A DNA stretch of 7,627 bases from Gammaproteobacteria bacterium RBG_16_57_12 (lineage in GTDB: Bacteria > Pseudomonadota > Gammaproteobacteria > RBG-16-57-12). The translations under genes and the position numbers were made by a program. The notes beneath the pieces are model-generated. The model was not told where the DNA came from. It saw only the letters and a list, made by a program, of their open reading frames with translations, and searched no databases. Position 1 is the stretch's first letter. Each line of letters begins with the position of its first letter. Shown here piece by piece: positions 5,988-7,627 of the stretch. Location of the stretch: the NCBI GenBank assembly GCA_001801365.1, contig MGXL01000005.1, positions 1-7,627 of the forward strand, read 5' to 3'.

Positions 5988-7432
5988 GCGATTTCCCGGT
6001 GCAGGTCGTATTTACGCATTTTTTCCACCAGCGTGGTTCGCCGGATGCCCAGCAATTTGGCGGCATGGGCGACAATACCGCCCGCCTCCTCAAGCGCCTG
6101 CCTTATTAGCGACAGCTCGATGTCCTCGAGATATTCCTTAAGATCAAGGCCCTCTGCGGGAAGTTGCCTGACGGACTGGTCCAGGGCAGTGGCCACGCCG
6201 ATATTCGCTATGGCCCTGGCCATGGCATGCTCATCAAAGATAGGCGCTTGTGTCGCCGATGGGTCGCCCGGGCGAAATTTCGCCGGCAAATCCATTACAT
6301 CAACCAGGCCATAAGGATGCATGATGACCAGCCGTTCAATAAGATTCGCCAGCTCTCTTACATTGCCCGGCCAATGGTATTGGCAGAGTGGCACCAGGGC
6401 ATCGGGGGTGAGCCGGACCGAACCACGGCGTTCTGCTTCCAGACGCCGTATCAGTTCATTGACCAGCAGGGGGATATCTTCGATACGTTGACGCAAGGCA
6501 GGCATTTCGATGGGGAAAACGTTCAGTCGATAGTACAGATCCTCACGAAAACGTCTATCGCGGATCAGCTCCTCCAGATTGCGGTGAGTTGCCGCAATCA
6601 CCCTCACATCCGACGTAATGGCCGTATTACCTCCCACCCGCTCGAAGCAACGCTCTTGCAATACTCTGAGCAACTTGACCTGCATGGCCAATGGCATATC
6701 ACCGATTTCATCCAGGAATATCGTGCCACCCTCGGCCATTTCAAAGCGGCCCTGTCGTGCGGTAAATGCACCGGTAAACGAGCCCTTTTCGTGGCCAAAT
6801 AATTCGCTCTCCATCAATTCCGATGGAATTGCGCCACAATTAAGCGGTACAAAGTTGTGCAGGGCGCGTGAAGAATAACGGTGCAGATTGCGTGCAACAA
6901 CCTCTTTCCCGGTGCCGGATTCGCCGAGTATCAGCACTGTTGCCGTCGAACCGGCGACTTGTTGAACAAGATTACGTATTTCGGCTATTGCATTACTGGT
7001 CCCCACCAGATCGCGAAACAGGGCTTCATCATTATTGGTCCCATAGTGGGAGCAGAGGCTGGCGCGGTAGAGCTCTGCTGCCAGCTGAGGATGTTTTAAC
7101 GGAACGTTAATCAGAGTAAAGGCCTTATTACCAAGTAGCCTGCGCGTTTCCTCAGCTTCATTTGGATAATTCAGTACCAGCACCGGGAGCCGGGGTTGGG
7201 ATTTTTGCAGCTCCTGCAATAACGCCAGGCGCCGCTGCGCATCGCACTCACCATATCCCAGAATAGCAATTTGAATTCCTGATTGCGCAAGAACTGCTCG
7301 CCAGTTGTCCGCACTTACCACATAAGTGTCACAGTCAATAAATTCCAGGATACCCTTGAGGTGTTGAGCGTGCTGTACATCCTGCTCAAACAGGTGAACG
7401 GTAAGTCTTTGATCAATTTTTTTATTTGACAT
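5981..7432 (-). CDS. fleQ: Flagellar master regulator FleQ (FlrA type), sigma-54 enhancer-binding protein
   Basis: FleQ is the top activator of the polar flagellar regulon and, in Pseudomonas, a cyclic-di-GMP responsive ATPase. The 483 residues compare with about 490 in P. aeruginosa. The N-terminal receiver-like domain (about 8-125) lacks an Asp at the phospho-acceptor position (ILGYGE, 57-62), as in FleQ. The AAA+ domain has Walker A GESGTGKE (170-177), GSFTGA instead of GAFTGA (217-222), Walker B IFLDE (238-242) and FREDLYYRLNVFP (295-307). Residues aligned with the FleQ cyclic-di-GMP pocket are Arg140 in LFRDLVG, Arg181-Asn182 and Glu326/Arg330. The C-terminal helix-turn-helix (AAKLLGIRRTTLVEKMRKY, 457-475) is nearly that of P. 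aeruginosa FleQ. An in-frame TAA two codons upstream fixes ATG 7432 as the earliest start, yet no good Shine-Dalgarno sequence precedes it. Confidence 0.96.
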   Translation of the reverse strand: MSNKKIDQRLTVHLFEQDVQHAQHLKGILEFIDCDTYVVSADNWRAVLAQSGIQIAILGYGECDAQRRLALLQELQKSQPRLPVLVLNYPNEAEETRRLLGNKAFTLINVPLKHPQLAAELYRASLCSHYGTNNDEALFRDLVGTSNAIAEIRNLVQQVAGSTATVLILGESGTGKEVVARNLHRYSSRALHNFVPLNCGAIPSELMESELFGHEKGSFTGAFTARQGRFEMAEGGTIFLDEIGDMPLAMQVKLLRVLQERCFERVGGNTAITSDVRVIAATHRNLEELIRDRRFREDLYYRLNVFPIEMPALRQRIEDIPLLVNELIRRLEAERRGSVRLTPDALVPLCQYHWPGNVRELANLIERLVIMHPYGLVDVMDLPAKFRPGDPSATQAPIFDEHAMARAIANIGVATALDQSVRQLPAEGLDLKEYLEDIELSLIRQALEEAGGIVAHAAKLLGIRRTTLVEKMRKYDLHREIAS

Positions 7433-7473
7433 GAATTATCGAGACGGTTCTTGAAAAAAGATCAATCACAATT

Positions 7474-7502
7474 AGTTAAGCACGGCATCAGCGATATGTC
7501 AA
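7474..7502 (-). promoter_or_regulatory. Putative sigma-70 type promoter of fleQ
   Basis: The minus strand has a perfect -35 box TTGACA (7497-7502), a 17-base spacer and a weak -10 TTAACT (7474-7479) preceded by TGC, an extended -10 feature. The expected start near 7467 leaves a leader of about 35 bases. No GG-N10-GC sigma-54 element was seen in this gap, in line with fleQ of Pseudomonas not requiring RpoN. The -10 matches only half the consensus, so this is a moderate call. Confidence 0.5.
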
Positions 7503-7511
7503 AAAATTGTC
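7498..7511. promoter_or_regulatory. Candidate FleQ-type box over the fleQ promoter
   Basis: The plus strand reads GTCAAAAAATTGTC, which agrees with the FleQ consensus as I recall it (GTCaNTAAAtTGAC) at 11 of 13 defined positions. It covers the -35 box of the proposed fleQ promoter and one arm of the upstream terminator, so the match may be incidental. If real, binding here would be expected to repress fleQ. Confidence 0.35.
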
Positions 7512-7523
7512 GCCCCGACAATT
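7501..7523 (-). terminator. Intrinsic terminator of the gene upstream of fleQ
   Basis: On the minus strand AATTGTCG (7516-7523) and CGACAATT (7505-7512) form a perfect 8-bp stem with a GGG loop. The T run occupies 7501-7506, partly inside the 3' arm. The hairpin starts 28 bases after the stop codon of the upstream reading frame. It should separate fleQ from the preceding transcription unit. Confidence 0.75.
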
Positions 7524-7551
7524 CTCTGTCAATAACAAGATGGATGGTAAT

Positions 7552-7626
7552 TTACCGGCTCTTATGAACCCGGCGGCGAGCGATCTCGCGACGATGGGCG
7601 CGAAAGATGAATTTCTCCAGAGCCAT
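7552..7626 (-). CDS. 3' end of an unidentified gene upstream of fleQ, very basic C-terminus
   Basis: The minus-strand frame ending in TAA at 7552-7554 is open to the window edge and encodes MALEKFIFRAHRREIARRRV then HKSR. The ATG at 7624-7626 is most likely an internal Met of a longer protein whose body lies outside the window. Support for a real gene end is the codon-like base usage, the direction shared with the cluster, and the terminator 28 bases after the stop. Ten of the 24 residues are Arg, Lys or His in the last 16 positions. In Pseudomonas-type clusters fliS or a fliT-like gene sits here, but the tail alone does not show either, so I give no function. Confidence 0.4.
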   Translation of the reverse strand: MALEKFIFRAHRREIARRRVHKSR

Positions 7627-7627
7627 G

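Noticed and set aside
6164..6802. Plus-strand open frame of 212 residues opposite fleQ
   Set aside because: Antisense shadow of the FleQ AAA+ domain, with no start signal or recognisable motif.
7411..7430. FleQ-like box at the fleQ start codon (GTCAAATAAA...TTGATC on the minus strand)
   Set aside because: The half-sites are spaced 20 bases end to end rather than 14, and no 14-base register matches well.
7455..7472. CRP/Vfr-type site (TGTGATTGATCTTTTTTC on the minus strand) near the fleQ start
   Set aside because: Only the left TGTGA half is present; the right half TCACA is missing.
7564..7627. Plus-strand open frame starting at ATG 7564 and running off the right edge, as a divergent gene
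   Set aside because: No ribosome site or promoter is visible, and the terminator and stop codon fit a minus-strand gene end in the same place; the fragment is too short to settle it.
1..7627. A previously undescribed system, mobile element, CRISPR array, tRNA or rRNA
   Set aside because: Reading both strands, almost all of the window is accounted for by conserved flagellar genes with short gaps; no direct repeats, transposase motifs or RNA gene signatures were seen.

Overview
This window is a piece of a polar-type flagellar gene cluster from a gammaproteobacterium with moderate GC content. All recognised genes lie on the minus strand. Reading in the direction of transcription (right to left) the order is: the 3' end of an unidentified gene, fleQ, fleS, fleR, fliE, fliF, fliG and the 5' part of fliH. 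This is the Pseudomonas/Vibrio arrangement (fleQ/flrA, fleS/flrB, fleR/flrC, fliEFGH), in which a sigma-54 activator rather than FlhDC heads the flagellar hierarchy. The species cannot be fixed from the sequence.

Layout. Positions 7552-7626 hold the end of a gene with a very basic C-terminus that I cannot name. It is followed by a good intrinsic terminator (7501-7523), and a plausible sigma-70 type promoter for fleQ overlaps that terminator's T tract. FleQ (5981-7432) is a sigma-54 enhancer-binding protein with a degenerate receiver domain and most of the known cyclic-di-GMP contact residues. The 121-bp gap between fleQ and fleS contains a clear sigma-54 promoter (GG-N10-GC) and, about 88 bp upstream of the predicted transcription start, a GTCA-N6-TGAC dyad resembling a FleQ box. 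FleS (soluble PAS histidine kinase) and FleR (sigma-54 response regulator) form the class III switch. They are followed, with gaps of 23 to 33 bp, by fliE (MS ring-rod junction), fliF (MS ring), fliG (rotor/switch) with a 26-bp gap before it, and fliH (export ATPase regulator), whose GTG start overlaps the end of fliG.

How it works together. By analogy with Pseudomonas, FleQ with sigma-54 turns on fleSR and the basal-body genes, FleS phosphorylates FleR, and FleR with sigma-54 turns on later rod and hook genes located elsewhere. FliE, FliF and FliG build the MS ring, rod junction and C-ring rotor, and FliH controls the FliI export ATPase. The close packing from fleS to fliH suggests one transcript from the fleSR promoter, possibly helped by internal promoters.

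I found no mobile element, CRISPR array, RNA gene or novel system. The observations of most interest are regulatory: candidate FleQ sites upstream of fleSR and of fleQ itself, a stack of phased GACA/TGTC motifs over the fleQ promoter, a GSFTGA variant of the sigma-54 contact loop in FleQ, and an imperfect palindrome in the 3' end of fleS.
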